Below are positions 1-9,318 of a stretch of DNA of 64,000 bases, piece after piece. Source of the DNA: Nannocystis sp. (lineage in GTDB: Bacteria > Myxococcota_A > Polyangia > Nannocystales > Nannocystaceae); NCBI RefSeq assembly GCF_016714285.1, contig NZ_JADJNN010000004.1, positions 124,001 through 188,000 on the forward strand, given 5' to 3'. The notes under the pieces were generated by a model, which was not told where the DNA came from, searched no databases, and saw only the letters and a list, made by a program, of their open reading frames with translations. A program made the translations under genes and the position numbers. Numbering within the stretch: position 1 is the stretch's first letter; each line of letters starts with the position of its first letter.

Positions 1-1
1 C

Positions 2-292
2 GCGTGGCGCCAACAACCCGCCGACACGACCCTGCGCCGCGCGGCCGCCCGCGCCGTCGACGACCTCCACGCCCACGGCGCCCACGCCTCCGCGGCCCTC
101 CTGCGCGCCAGCCTCCACCCCGAGTCCGCCGCCTCGCTGCTGCGCGCCGCCGCCGACGAGTTCGCCGCCAGCGGCCGCGCGATCCACCACGCCACCGCCC
201 TCCTGCGCCTGCACGACCCGGCCGGCGCCGCGGCCCTCGGCGCCCTCGGCGTCGTCGACCCCGACCGCCTCGCCGGCGTGCTCGCCCCCTGA
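2..292 (+). CDS. C-terminal part of an unknown protein (5' end outside window)
   Basis: An open frame enters the window at its left edge and ends at a TGA at 290-292, giving 96 visible residues. Third positions are almost all G or C, as in the neighbours. The visible part is Ala/Arg/Leu-rich and probably helical (for example LRRAAARAVDDL and LLRAAADEFAASGRA) and ends RLAGVLAP. I do not recognise a family and the catalytic part, if any, lies upstream. The gap to the next gene is about 140 bases. It is read in a different frame from the long overlapping open frame that begins at base 4, which is spurious until the SppA gene starts. Confidence 0.55.
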   Translation, partial: AWRQQPADTTLRRAAARAVDDLHAHGAHASAALLRASLHPESAASLLRAAADEFAASGRAIHHATALLRLHDPAGAAALGALGVVDPDRLAGVLAP

Positions 293-416
293 CGCCCTCG
301 CTGTCGTCGACCCCAACGCATCGGTCCCCGGTGACCCGCCGCGCGGCCCGTGGCCCAACGTCGACTCACGGCCAGCCAGGGTCCAGAGCCCCCGCCACGG
401 CTCCCGGCGCCCGTGT

Positions 417-422
417 TAGCCT
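417..422 (+). promoter_or_regulatory. TANNNT -10-like box of the sigma-factor gene, leaderless spacing
   Basis: The hexamer TAGCCT is followed by eight bases and then the ATG of the ECF sigma factor. A -10 box normally sits 6-8 bases before the transcription start, so the mRNA would begin at or next to the start codon. No Shine-Dalgarno sequence is visible. The same layout recurs upstream of other genes in this window. Confidence 0.35.
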
Positions 423-430
423 GCCAGACA

Positions 431-1087
431 ATGGTCGACGATTTCGCCCTCCTCGACGCCTGGCGTGCCGGCGACTTGCAAGCCGGCAGCCAGCTCTTCG
501 ATCGCCACTTCGAGAGCATCCATCGCTTCTTGCGCAACAAGGTCGGCGACGACACCGACGAGGTCATGCAGCGCACCCTGCTGGCCTGCGTCGAGACCCG
601 CGACCGCTTCCGCGGCGCCTCGAGCTTCCGCACCTACCTGTTCGGCGTGGCCCGCCTCGAGCTGCTCGCCCACTACCGCCGCAAGCGCAAGATGGACAGC
701 CATATCGAGCTCGAGTCGCGGTCCTTCTTCGACCTCGACCCCTCGCCCAGCACCATCGTCGCCCGCCACATGGAGCAGCAGATCCTCCACGAGGCCCTGC
801 GCCGGCTCCCGATCGACCTCCAGATCGCCCTCGAGCTGCACTACTGGGAGGCGATGTCCGCCACCGAAGTCGCCACCGTCCTCGAGATCCCCGCCGGCAC
901 CGTCAAGAGCCGCCTGCGCCGCGCCAAGGAGATGCTGCGCGACACCATGGCCGGCCTGGCCCTGTCCAAGCCCGCCCTCGAGAGCACCCTCGGCGACCTC
1001 GCGGGCTGGGCCAAGTCGCTCGGCGAAACCCTGCGCGAGGGCGCCGCGGTCTCACGCAAGCCGGTGGTGGAGCCGGGCACCCCATGA
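431..1087 (+). CDS. RNA polymerase sigma factor, ECF (sigma-70 family)
   Basis: A 218-residue alternative sigma factor that would direct RNA polymerase to a specific promoter set. Region 2 lies at about residues 10-85, including RHFESIHRFLRNKV and the DRFRGASSFRTYLFGVAR segment. Region 4 with its helix-turn-helix lies at about 125-180, including LPIDLQIALELHYWE and IPAGTVKSRLRRAKEML. A C-terminal tail of about 40 residues follows. The ATG at 431 is preferred over an upstream in-frame start because it follows a TANNNT box at leaderless spacing and begins just before region 2. Its stop overlaps the start of sppA (ATGA), so the two are probably translationally coupled. No anti-sigma factor is visible next to it. 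Confidence 0.88.
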   Translation: MVDDFALLDAWRAGDLQAGSQLFDRHFESIHRFLRNKVGDDTDEVMQRTLLACVETRDRFRGASSFRTYLFGVARLELLAHYRRKRKMDSHIELESRSFFDLDPSPSTIVARHMEQQILHEALRRLPIDLQIALELHYWEAMSATEVATVLEIPAGTVKSRLRRAKEMLRDTMAGLALSKPALESTLGDLAGWAKSLGETLREGAAVSRKPVVEPGTP

Positions 1088-2922
1088 CCACTCCCGCAGC
1101 GACCCACCAGACCCCCGCGACTCCCGCGACCCCCGCACCCCGGCGCCGACGCCTCGTCAGCTTCCTCGCCGTCATCGGCGGCATCACCACCACGCTGTTC
1201 CTCCTGGTCGTCGGCTTCGCCGCCCTGCGCTGCAGCTTCGGCGGCGGCCCCGGGGTGCCGCGCCGCACCGTGCTGGAGATCGACTTCGAACGCGGCTTCG
1301 TCGAGCAGAAGGGCAGCGACCCGCTCTCCCGCATCCTCGGCGGCGGCGATGCCAGCGTCGCCGACACCGTCGCCGCCCTCGAGCGCGCCAGCAAGGACGA
1401 CCGCGTCGTCGGCCTCGTCGGCCACCTCGGGGCCGGCGGCTACGGCATGGGCGTCACCCAGGAGCTGCGCGACGCGGTCCAGGCCTTCCGCGCCTCCGGC
1501 AAGTTCGCCCTCGCCTTCTCCGAGTCCTTCGGCGAGTTCGGCCCCGGCAACCAGGGCTACTACCTCGCCACCGCCTTCGAGGAGGTCTGGCTGCAACCCT
1601 CCGGCGACGTCGGCCTCAACGGCCTGTCCGCCGCGACCATGTTCCTCCGCGGCGTGTTCGACAAGTTAGAGCTCGGCGTCCGCATGGACCAGCGCCACGA
1701 GTACAAGAACGCGATGAACATGTACACGGAGCGGGACTACACCCCCGCCCACCGTGAGGCCCTCGGCGCCGTCCTCGGCAGCATGCACGGCCAGCTGGTC
1801 GCCGGCGTCGCCGCCGGCCGCGGCCTCGACGCCAACGCCGTCACCGCCCTCATCGAGCGCGGCCCCTTCCTCGGCCCCGAGGCCCTCGAGGCCAGGCTCG
1901 TCGACCACCTCGGCTACCGCGACGAGTTCATGGCCCGCGTGCAGGAAAAGGCGGGCGACAAGGCCGAGCTGCTGTTCCACGACAAGTACCTCGCCCGCGC
2001 CGGCAAGCCGCACCAGAAGGGCGCCCGCATCGCCGTCGTGTACGGCGTCGGCCCGGTCATGCGCGGCAGCAACAGCTTCGACCCGCTGTTCGGCGGCGGC
2101 CCGACCATGGGCTCCAAGACCGTCGCCGGGGCCCTGCGCCAGGCGATCGACGACCCCGAGGTCAAGGCGATCGTGTTCCGCGTCGACAGCCCCGGCGGCT
2201 CCTACGTCGCCAGCGACACCATCTGGCGCGAGACGGTCCGCGCCAAGCAAGCCGGCAAGCCCGTCATCGTCAGCATGGGCAACGTCGCCGGCTCCGGCGG
2301 CTACTTCGTCGCCATGGACGCCGCCAAGATCGTCGCCCAGCCCGGCACCATCACCGGCTCGATCGGCGTCCTCGGCGGCAAGATCCTCACCCGCAAGCTC
2401 TTCGAGCGCCTGGGCGTCACCTACGGCGGCCTCAAGACCGCCGCCAACGCCGACATGTTCAGCGAGCTCGACGACTACAGCGCCCACGGCTGGCAGCGCT
2501 TCCAGGCCTGGCTCGACCGCGTCTACGCCGACTTCACCGCCAAGGTCGCCGCCGGCCGCGGCCTCCCGCTGGCGAAGGTCCAGGAGATCGCGAAGGGCCG
2601 CATCTGGTCCGGCCAGGACGCCAAGGCCATCGGCCTGGTCGACGAGCTCGGCGGCTGGCCCGTCGCCCTCCGCCTCGCCCGCGAAGCCGCCGGCCTGGCC
2701 GCCGACGCAGATATCGAACTGCGCACATATCCCGCCGAGAAGTCGCTATTCGAGCAGCTGCTCGCCGACGGCCCCGAGAACAGCGACGCCCCCGTCTCGA
2801 TCCAGGCCCAGATCGCCCTGATCGAGCAGCTACGCCCCGTCTCCGCCGAGCTCCGCGCCCTCGGCCTCGGCCCCGGCAACCCCGGCGCCCTCGCCATGCC
2901 AGGCCTCGAGCTGGCGCCCTGA
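1084..2922 (+). CDS. sppA: Signal peptide peptidase SppA, 67 kDa (long) type
   Basis: A 612-residue membrane-bound serine protease of family S49 that degrades cleaved signal peptides and membrane fragments on the outer face of the inner membrane. Residues 24-48 form one N-terminal membrane anchor. Two tandem S49 domains follow, as in the long E. coli form. The general-base lysine is Lys208 in HEYKNAMNMY of the first domain and the nucleophile is Ser404 in GNVAGSGGYF of the second, almost the same spacing as the E. coli Lys209/Ser409 dyad. The ATG overlaps the stop of the sigma-factor gene, so translational coupling is likely. A Uma2-type gene begins 12 bases downstream on the same strand. Confidence 0.93.
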   Translation: MTTPAATHQTPATPATPAPRRRRLVSFLAVIGGITTTLFLLVVGFAALRCSFGGGPGVPRRTVLEIDFERGFVEQKGSDPLSRILGGGDASVADTVAALERASKDDRVVGLVGHLGAGGYGMGVTQELRDAVQAFRASGKFALAFSESFGEFGPGNQGYYLATAFEEVWLQPSGDVGLNGLSAATMFLRGVFDKLELGVRMDQRHEYKNAMNMYTERDYTPAHREALGAVLGSMHGQLVAGVAAGRGLDANAVTALIERGPFLGPEALEARLVDHLGYRDEFMARVQEKAGDKAELLFHDKYLARAGKPHQKGARIAVVYGVGPVMRGSNSFDPLFGGGPTMGSKTVAGALRQAIDDPEVKAIVFRVDSPGGSYVASDTIWRETVRAKQAGKPVIVSMGNVAGSGGYFVAMDAAKIVAQPGTITGSIGVLGGKILTRKLFERLGVTYGGLKTAANADMFSELDDYSAHGWQRFQAWLDRVYADFTAKVAAGRGLPLAKVQEIAKGRIWSGQDAKAIGLVDELGGWPVALRLAREAAGLAADADIELRTYPAEKSLFEQLLADGPENSDAPVSIQAQIALIEQLRPVSAELRALGLGPGNPGALAMPGLELAP

Positions 2923-2934
2923 AAGCACGGTCCC

Positions 2935-3525
2935 ATGGCGCCCAACGGGTACAAGCTGATCCCCGAGGCGCCGCCGGATCCGATCACCGACGACCAGATC
3001 GCGGACGACTGCGAGCTGGTCGACGGCGTGCTCGTCGAGAAGGAGACCTCCGGCGAGCACGGCCTGGCCCAGAGCCTCCTCGTCGCCAAGCTCGTGAATC
3101 CCTTCTCTCGCCGCCCCGGCGGGCGCCACCCCGGCGGCTGGTGGTTCGCCACCGAGGTGCTGATCGACTTCGGCCCGCGCCAACGCCTGCGCCCCGACAT
3201 CGCCGGCTGGCGCCGGGAGAAGTCACCCGCGCCGCCCAGCGGCGCGCTCGTCCACGCGATCCCCGACTGGATCTGCGAGGTCCTCTCGGCCTCGAATGTC
3301 AACAATGACACGGTCAAGAAGCGCCGTATCTACCACCAACACAATGTCAGCCATTACTGGATCGTGGACCCCCTCGCCGGCCGCCTCGAGGTCTATCGCT
3401 GGCACGCGGACGGATACCTCCAGGTGTTGACGGCCGAGCGCGGCGAACGCGTGCGCGCCGAGCCCTTCGCCGCCATCGAGCTCAGCGTGGGCGTGCTGTT
3501 CGGCGACGACGACGACAGCGATTGA
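2935..3525 (+). CDS. Uma2 family endonuclease (DUF820)
   Basis: A 196-residue protein of the Uma2/DUF820 family, a restriction-endonuclease-like fold common in expanded copies in cyanobacteria and myxobacteria; the biological role is unsettled. Family blocks are visible: an N-terminal CELVDGVLVEKE segment, FATEVLIDFGPRQRLRPDIAGWRRE carrying the conserved RPD, and PDWICEVLSASN followed by KKRRIYHQHNVSHYWIVDP. The Asp in RPDIAG, the Glu in ICEVLS and the Lys in KKRR fit a PD-(D/E)XK-like site. The protein ends in an acidic DDDDSD tail. A paralogue on the other strand lies at 18013-18606. Confidence 0.85.
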   Translation: MAPNGYKLIPEAPPDPITDDQIADDCELVDGVLVEKETSGEHGLAQSLLVAKLVNPFSRRPGGRHPGGWWFATEVLIDFGPRQRLRPDIAGWRREKSPAPPSGALVHAIPDWICEVLSASNVNNDTVKKRRIYHQHNVSHYWIVDPLAGRLEVYRWHADGYLQVLTAERGERVRAEPFAAIELSVGVLFGDDDDSD

Positions 3526-3594
3526 GCGCTTGCCGTACCACGGCCCTGCAACCCGGACGAGATCACGGCGATAGTCCGAGTCGTAAGCAACCCA

Positions 3595-4465
3595 TCACGC
3601 CCAGCTGGGGACGCGCATTCGCCGGGCGCTGACGTCGTGCCAGCGGAAGGTGGTCGCGCACGGCACGAACCCGATCGCCGGGTGCGCCGCGAGGTTGTGG
3701 ACCAGCCACCAGAAGCGCCGCTCGATCCGCGGCGCGGGCGAGGGCCCTTGCGATTCGTCGCGGTTGAGGCGGCGGCTGGTCCAGTCGTGCAGCGCGATGG
3801 TCCAGCGGATCGCCGCGAGCGCGAGCAGCGGGTGCGCGACCAGGTTGTGGAACAACCACCAGCTGCGGTGCGCGAGCCGTCCCGACAGGCGGGCGACGCT
3901 CCCGTCGCGGTCGATCCACCGCGCGAGGCGCTGATGATACCGGCTCTCGGCAGTCGACGATTCGCCGGTCCGCACGGGCTTTGTGGGCAGCCCGGACGAA
4001 TGTATGGCGTATGCCGCGGCGAGGCTCTCCGAGGTCACCGATCCGTCGTTTGGCAGACCGAGCGCCTCGGCGGCCCACAGCGGCCAGGCTCGCTTCGGGT
4101 CCTGACGCACCCAGCGGCACGGGTTGATGCCCGGCGCGAAGGGCAGCATCCGCACGGTGTCACGCGTGAGATCGTGGGAATGCCACCAGCCGCCGACCAT
4201 GAGGTCCCTGGCTCGCGGCTGGAGCACGACGACGCCGTTGAAGCGCCCGGAGTTCCAGCGGAACTGCGCGAAGAACTGTCCGCGGTGAAATTCCCAGTGC
4301 GAGTACCGACCGGTGAACTCGTCGTCGCCGCCGGCGGCAGTACACGGTCGACGCGCCGTCCCGGCCGGCGTGGATGCAGATCGTCGACCCTCTGACCTCG
4401 TCGCACCACAGCCCGTGCAGGAACGCCAGCGGGCCGTTCCGGCACCAGCGCCGGGTCGTCGTCAT
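3595..4465 (-). CDS. Frameshifted hypothetical protein with duplicated WW-HNL-AHP motif
   Basis: The intact 3' frame (stop 3595, open upstream to about 4459) encodes two copies of a roughly 45-residue unit, one with WWLFHNLVAHPLLALA and HDWTSRRL, the other with WWLVHNLAAHPAIGFVP and WHDVSARR. Upstream of a GTG at 4227 this frame stays open and coding-like (GRYSHWEFHRGQFFAQFRW) but has no start codon. A second frame from ATG 4465 supplies a plausible N-terminus (FLHGLWCDEVRGSTICIHAG). The two join if one base is removed from the GC-rich run near 4325-4340. Restored length would be about 289 residues. I know no function; the HNL-AHP motif suggests a small membrane-associated or metal-binding unit, which is a guess. 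Confidence 0.5.
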
Positions 4466-4585
4466 CGTCGTCGAAGATCTGCACGGGTCGATCCTACGAC
4501 GCCATGGGCGCGTCCTGGAAGCCCGAATCGCCGCGGACGCGGGCGACCTACGCCGGCACCGCGCCGCCTTTCCCGGGCGTGGACC

Positions 4586-4849
4586 TCAGCGCGCCGCGAA
4601 CTTCGCGATCTCGCTGCGAAACCACACGTCCGCCTCATCCGTGAACTTGTAGTTCGCGCGGATGTACTCCATCGTGTCCTTCTCCGTATCGGTGTACTTG
4701 CCGCCGTCGGTCACCGCCGCGATCAGCTGCTTCGCGTCTGCCATGGAGATCCGGCCGTCGCCCTTGCCGGCCGTCGTCGCCTCGGCGATCTCCAGCATCT
4801 GCTTGTCGTAGCGCTTGCCATCAATGACTTTGTAGTAGGTCTCGGACAT
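4586..4849 (-). CDS. Small EF-hand-like protein
   Basis: An 87-residue acidic soluble protein beginning MSETYYKVIDGKRYDKQMLE. The middle contains GKGDGRISMADAKQLI, which looks like a degenerate EF-hand loop (acidic positions, Gly, hydrophobic Ile) followed by the exiting helix. A second helical part carries DTEKDTMEYIRANYKFTDEAD. No signal peptide or membrane segment is present. The start at 4849 is chosen because the sequence upstream in the same frame is Arg/Ala/Gly-rich and lacks coding character. It has its own gap of about 68 bases from the gene behind it. Calcium binding is inferred from the loop only; function unknown. Confidence 0.7.
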   Translation of the reverse strand: MSETYYKVIDGKRYDKQMLEIAEATTAGKGDGRISMADAKQLIAAVTDGGKYTDTEKDTMEYIRANYKFTDEADVWFRSEIAKFAAR

Positions 4850-4917
4850 GGCGCGCACCATACCGCGGCCCCAGCGCCGTCTGCACCTGTAATTATCGAG
4901 GCGCAAATGCGCGCACC

Positions 4918-7683
4918 TCAGGACCTGAGCCTGCGCTGGGCCTCGCCGGGCAGCGGGAACCAGCGCAGCGACGCCGCGGCCTCCGGCAGGCTCGGGTCGA
5001 CGATCGGCTCGGGGCACAGGGCTGCGGCCCGCGCCAGGATCTCCTCCGCCTGGCGCAGATACCCCGCCAGCGTCGCCTCCGGCTCGCTCTGCCGCAGCGA
5101 CGAGAACTCGAGCTCACCGCCCGCGTACCGCAATTCATGCAACGACAGCGGCGGACGCGGACGCCCCCGCACGTGCGTCCACACGGCCGTCGCCGGGTCG
5201 AAGCGATACATCGGCAGCAGCTTCCAGCCCTCGCGCGCGACCAGGTCGATCGCCGCGACCATGTACTGAAACACCGACTCGCTGATGAAATAGTTAAAGT
5301 TGATGCGAAACCATCCTGGCCGCATCCCCCCGCAGCCGGCGCCGATGAGCTGGTCATAGGCCATCGATTGCGCCTCGTCGATCTGAAACAGACTGTGGAG
5401 ATACGGCCCCGCGCACGAGCACCCGCCGCGGGCCTGGATCCCGAACAGGTCGTTGAGCAGGGCCACCACGTAGTTCCAGTGCAGGTGCCCCGATCCGTGG
5501 CGGATCACCAGCGATACGATCGACAGGCGGTCGAGCCCGAGGTTGCCGAGCACCCACAGCGCCTCGTTGCGGCGCCACACCGCGATCGCCTGGCGCACGA
5601 ACTCGGACTCGCGCGCCCGGATCGCCGCCGCCCCCACCGCCTCCTTCAGCTGAAACACCAGGCCCGCCCGGATCGACTCGATGATCGCCGGCGTGCCCGC
5701 CTCCTCGCGTCGCACCGCGTCGCGCTGGAACGTCACCTCGGTCGGGCTCACCCACGACACCGTCCCGCCGCCCGGCACCGTCGGCACGCTGTTCTTCAGC
5801 AGCGCCCGCTTGACCACCAGCACCCCCGGCGTCCCCGGCCCGCCGATGAACTTGTGCGGCGAGATGAACACCGCGTCCTTCGCCGCGCCCGCCGGGTTCA
5901 TGTCGATCGGCAGGTACGGGCCCGCCGCGGCGTAGTCCCACAGCGACAGCGCCCCGTGCTGGTGCAGCAGCCGCGTGATCGCGACATCGTCGGAGATGAT
6001 GCCCGTCACGTTCGACGCCGCCGAGAAGCTCCCGATCTTCAGCGGCCTGGCCGCGTAGCGCAGCAGCTCCCGCTCGAGCTGGACCAGGTCGATGCGGCCA
6101 TCGTCGTCCTCGTCGATCATCACGCAGTCCGCGATCGACAGCCGCCACTGCAGATCGTTCGAGTGGTGCTCGTAAGGCCCGATGAAGACCACCGGCCGCT
6201 GCCCCTCCGGGATCTGGGCCGCGAACCCGTACTGCGCGTCGAGGTCGCCCGGGATGTGCAGACCCAGCACGTCGATCAGCTTGGCGATCGCCGCGGTCGC
6301 CCCCGAGCCGCAGAACAGCACGACGTCGTCCGCACCGCCGTTCACCGCCGCGTGGATGATCGCCCGCGCGTCGCTGCGCAGCCGCGAGGTCTGGGCCCCC
6401 GTCCCCGAGGATTCGGTGTGCGTGTTGGCGTAGAGCGGCATCACCTCGTTGCGGATGAAGTCCTCGATGAAGCTCAGCGAGCGGCCCGACGCCGTGTAGT
6501 CGGCGTAGACCAGGCGACGCGGCCCGAAGGGCCCGTCGATCACCACGTCGTCGCCGATCACCGAGCGCCGGATCTTCGCGATCAACGCCTCGCGCTCGAA
6601 CAGCTCGCGGGCCGCCACCGCCTCGGCCGCGTCCGTCTCCGGCTCGCTGGCATCGAACTCCCGCGGCGCCCCCCCCACATAGTGCGCCGCCTGGGTCTGC
6701 GCCGCGTGCCGGGCCGCGTCGTGCCCCGGCGCGTCCACCTGCGACAGCCGCACGACCTCGCGATTCGCGTGCCGCTGCGACGCGATCAAGTTGCGGTTGA
6801 TCCGGTCGATCAGACGAAACGCCAGCGGCCCACCAGCGGCCATGATCGCCGCGAAGTCCGGCGCCCGCAGCTCGAGCAGCACCGCGTCCTCGCGCACCGT
6901 GCAGGTCGTGCGCCGCGGCCCGCCGTCGACCAGCGCGACCATCCCGAACAGCTTGCCCGGTCCGACCACCGCGAGCTGCTGCCGCCGGTCCCCGCGTTTC
7001 ACCTCGATCTCGATCGCCCCGCTGGCGATCACACACGCCGAGCTGCCCGCGCTGCCCGCCGTCGTCACCCGCCGCCCGCGTGGGATCTGCCAGCGCCGCA
7101 AGACCCCGCGCAGCAGCGCCAGCTCGGCATCCGCAAAGTCGCGGAAGAACTCGAGCACCCGCAGCTCCGCCAGCGCGACCGGCTCCACCGGCCCCGGACC
7201 GTCGAACAGCTCCGGACCGACGTCGACCGGCGCCTCGGCCACCCCCGTGATCCCCTGCGTGCGCTGCCGCAGGCGCGCGCACAGCAGCCGAGCCAGCCGC
7301 AGCAGCACCTTGAGCGCCCCCGGGGCCTGCGCCGCCCGCAGCACCGCGAAGTCGTCCGCCAGCAGCACCCACCCGCCAGTCGCCTCGCGCGCAGTGATGG
7401 TCGCCAGGCGCAGCATCGCGTGGTTGAGCGCCATCTCCCCGAGGTGCTCCCCCGGCCCCACCGAAGACAGCAGCTCGCGCGCCCCGTCGACCTCCGCCAC
7501 GTGCGCGTCGAGCCGCCCCGTCTCGACCAAGAACAGCCGATCCGCGGGTCCGCCCTGAGCCGCCACGAGCTCCCCCGCAGCCGCCGTGAACGGCTGCAAC
7601 CGCTCCGCCAGCTGCTGCGCCTCCGCCTCGTCGAGGTCCGCGAGCAACTCCCACTTCGCCAGCAACGCACGCGCGCCAGTCAT
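4918..7683 (-). CDS. Double cyclic-nucleotide-binding domain fused to class V aminotransferase / cysteine desulfurase-like enzyme
   Basis: A 921-residue cytoplasmic fusion. Residues about 5-130 and 160-295 are two cNMP-binding beta-barrels (GPGEHLGEMALNHAMLRLAT and GPGKLFGMVALVDGG are the phosphate-binding-cassette regions). Residues about 350-800 form a PLP-dependent fold-type I class V enzyme of the NifS/CsdA group: HTESSGTGAQTSRLR near the cofactor, GSGATAAI, YEHHSN, and Lys611 in SPHKFIGGPG as the expected Schiff-base lysine. A Cys-rich segment GGCSCAG follows. The C-terminus is a helical tail. The ATG at 7683 is preceded by GGGGTGG; a GTG two codons earlier is possible. The fusion suggests ligand-gated sulfur or amino-group chemistry, an inference. 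The vWA gene is divergent. Confidence 0.85.
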   Translation of the reverse strand: MTGARALLAKWELLADLDEAEAQQLAERLQPFTAAAGELVAAQGGPADRLFLVETGRLDAHVAEVDGARELLSSVGPGEHLGEMALNHAMLRLATITAREATGGWVLLADDFAVLRAAQAPGALKVLLRLARLLCARLRQRTQGITGVAEAPVDVGPELFDGPGPVEPVALAELRVLEFFRDFADAELALLRGVLRRWQIPRGRRVTTAGSAGSSACVIASGAIEIEVKRGDRRQQLAVVGPGKLFGMVALVDGGPRRTTCTVREDAVLLELRAPDFAAIMAAGGPLAFRLIDRINRNLIASQRHANREVVRLSQVDAPGHDAARHAAQTQAAHYVGGAPREFDASEPETDAAEAVAARELFEREALIAKIRRSVIGDDVVIDGPFGPRRLVYADYTASGRSLSFIEDFIRNEVMPLYANTHTESSGTGAQTSRLRSDARAIIHAAVNGGADDVVLFCGSGATAAIAKLIDVLGLHIPGDLDAQYGFAAQIPEGQRPVVFIGPYEHHSNDLQWRLSIADCVMIDEDDDGRIDLVQLERELLRYAARPLKIGSFSAASNVTGIISDDVAITRLLHQHGALSLWDYAAAGPYLPIDMNPAGAAKDAVFISPHKFIGGPGTPGVLVVKRALLKNSVPTVPGGGTVSWVSPTEVTFQRDAVRREEAGTPAIIESIRAGLVFQLKEAVGAAAIRARESEFVRQAIAVWRRNEALWVLGNLGLDRLSIVSLVIRHGSGHLHWNYVVALLNDLFGIQARGGCSCAGPYLHSLFQIDEAQSMAYDQLIGAGCGGMRPGWFRINFNYFISESVFQYMVAAIDLVAREGWKLLPMYRFDPATAVWTHVRGRPRPPLSLHELRYAGGELEFSSLRQSEPEATLAGYLRQAEEILARAAALCPEPIVDPSLPEAAASLRWFPLPGEAQRRLRS

Positions 7684-7863
7684 CGCCACCCCGGGATGGT
7701 ATCAGCGCCCGCTCACGCCGCACACGCGGGCCAACGCACGCGCGTGATACCTTTGGCCGCCGTCCGCGGGACTTCAGCGCGACTTCCGAACCCAGCCTTT
7801 GCAGCTTGTCCAAGCCGTCGCGCCCATTCTCCCCGGGCGGCACCCTGTGGAGAGCCGACGCCC

Positions 7864-9318
7864 GTGTCCTCGCCCACCCCCATCCAGCAGGCCGCCGCGC
7901 GGGTCGCCCACGAGGATCTGGTCGTCTTCCTCAACGCCTGCTTCGCCTGCTCCGGCCAGCGCGAGTTCTACAGCGACGGCCACCAGCAGACCGTCTCGAT
8001 CGCCTTCCTGCACGACTACATCCGCGGCAACTACCGCCGCCTCTACGCCCGCTCGCTCGCCGCCGGCGTCAACCACTTCAACCAGGGCCGCATCGTCCTC
8101 GAGCTCCTGAGCCACAGCCGCGACCTCGATCCCGAGACCCGCCGCGAGGAGGGCCAGCTGTGCCGCGCCGTCCTGCGCGAGCTCCCGCCGCAGCGGGCCT
8201 ACCGCGTGCTGCTCGGCCTGCGTGAGCGCGGCGTCAACAACCGCCGCACCCGCGCGATCGTCCGCGAGTTCCTGGCCCAACGCCGTGACCTCGCCTTCGA
8301 CGCCCTCAAGTACCGCAGCAAACTGCACGGCCTGGTCCGCCACGCCCACCCGCCGCTGCCCGGCGAGCTCGGCCCCTTCCTCGCCCGCAGCTGGCAGGCC
8401 CGCCGCTACAGCACGCCGCTGCTCGAACAGTTCCGCAAGGCCCACTACGCCGCCGAGGCCGTCTACGAGCTGCCCTTCACCGTCGCCGAGGGCCTCGCCG
8501 TCAAGCACAAGATCCCCCGCGCCCTGTTCCTCCAGCGCATCGCCCCGCGCCTCACCGCCCACGAGCGCCTGCGCCTGCAAACCGCGGCCGCCCGCGCCGA
8601 CGTCGACCTCGACTTCGACCTCGAGCGCGCCCCGCTGACCCGCCTCGCCCTCCACATCCTCGCCCTCCCGCCCGACGATCGCCGGGCCCGCAGCGAGGCC
8701 CTGCACGCCGCCCTCGCCGCCAGCGCCCGCCGCACCCTGCAGGCCGCCCCGCTCCCGCTCGGCAAGGTCGCCGCCGTGCTCGACCGCTCTTACTCCACCG
8801 CCGGCTCGCGCGACAAGCCGCGTCGCCCCCTGGCGATCGCCCTCGCGGTCGACCAGCTGCTCGCCGCGGCCGCCCGCGAGTACATGTCCTTCTGGACAGG
8901 TCCGCCGCCCGCCGACCCGCTGCTGCTGGAGCCCCGCGGCCAGACCGACCTCGCGACCCCGCTGCTCGACGCCCTGGCCTGGCAGCCCGACCTCGTCGTC
9001 ATCGTCTCCGACGGCTTCGACAACGACCCGCCACGCGGTGCCGGCGAGGTGTGCCGGGTGTTCCGCAGCCGCCTCGACCCCGCCCGCCGCACCACCATCG
9101 TCCACGTCAACCCCGTGTTCGACGCCCCCCACCTCGGCCCCAAACCACTCGACCGCTCGGTCCCCACCGTCGGCCTGCGCGACGCCGAGGACCTCGCCAC
9201 CGTCCTCGCCTTCGCCCGCTTCGCCGACGGCGGCACCAGCCTCGCCGAGCTCGAGGACTACCTCGCCGCCCGCGCCAACGCCCTCCTGTCCCGCCACGCC
9301 CCCGGAGCCGCGCCGTGA
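7864..9318 (+). CDS. Helical-repeat (TROVE-like) protein with C-terminal vWA domain
   Basis: A 484-residue protein. The first 290 residues are helical and Arg/Leu-rich (AYRVLLGLRERGVNNRRTR; FRKAHYAAEAVYELPFTVAE), reminiscent of the HEAT-like TROVE ring of Ro60/Rsr proteins, though I cannot prove homology by eye. The C-terminal 190 residues form a von Willebrand A domain with a complete metal-ion site: Asp307, Ser309 and Ser311 in LDRSYST, Thr361 in GQTDLATP and Asp383 in IVSDGFDND. Start is a GTG, the first codon before recognisable sequence; no ATG lies closer. It overlaps the next gene by GTGA, so the two form one unit. RNA binding or RNA quality control is an inference from the architecture. 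Confidence 0.75.
   Translation: MSSPTPIQQAAARVAHEDLVVFLNACFACSGQREFYSDGHQQTVSIAFLHDYIRGNYRRLYARSLAAGVNHFNQGRIVLELLSHSRDLDPETRREEGQLCRAVLRELPPQRAYRVLLGLRERGVNNRRTRAIVREFLAQRRDLAFDALKYRSKLHGLVRHAHPPLPGELGPFLARSWQARRYSTPLLEQFRKAHYAAEAVYELPFTVAEGLAVKHKIPRALFLQRIAPRLTAHERLRLQTAAARADVDLDFDLERAPLTRLALHILALPPDDRRARSEALHAALAASARRTLQAAPLPLGKVAAVLDRSYSTAGSRDKPRRPLAIALAVDQLLAAAAREYMSFWTGPPPADPLLLEPRGQTDLATPLLDALAWQPDLVVIVSDGFDNDPPRGAGEVCRVFRSRLDPARRTTIVHVNPVFDAPHLGPKPLDRSVPTVGLRDAEDLATVLAFARFADGGTSLAELEDYLAARANALLSRHAPGAAP

Noticed and set aside
4..1083. Long open frame ahead of sppA giving a 972-residue protein
   Set aside because: The first 360 residues are Arg/Pro-rich and overlap the sigma factor in another frame. 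SppA starts at ATG 1084.
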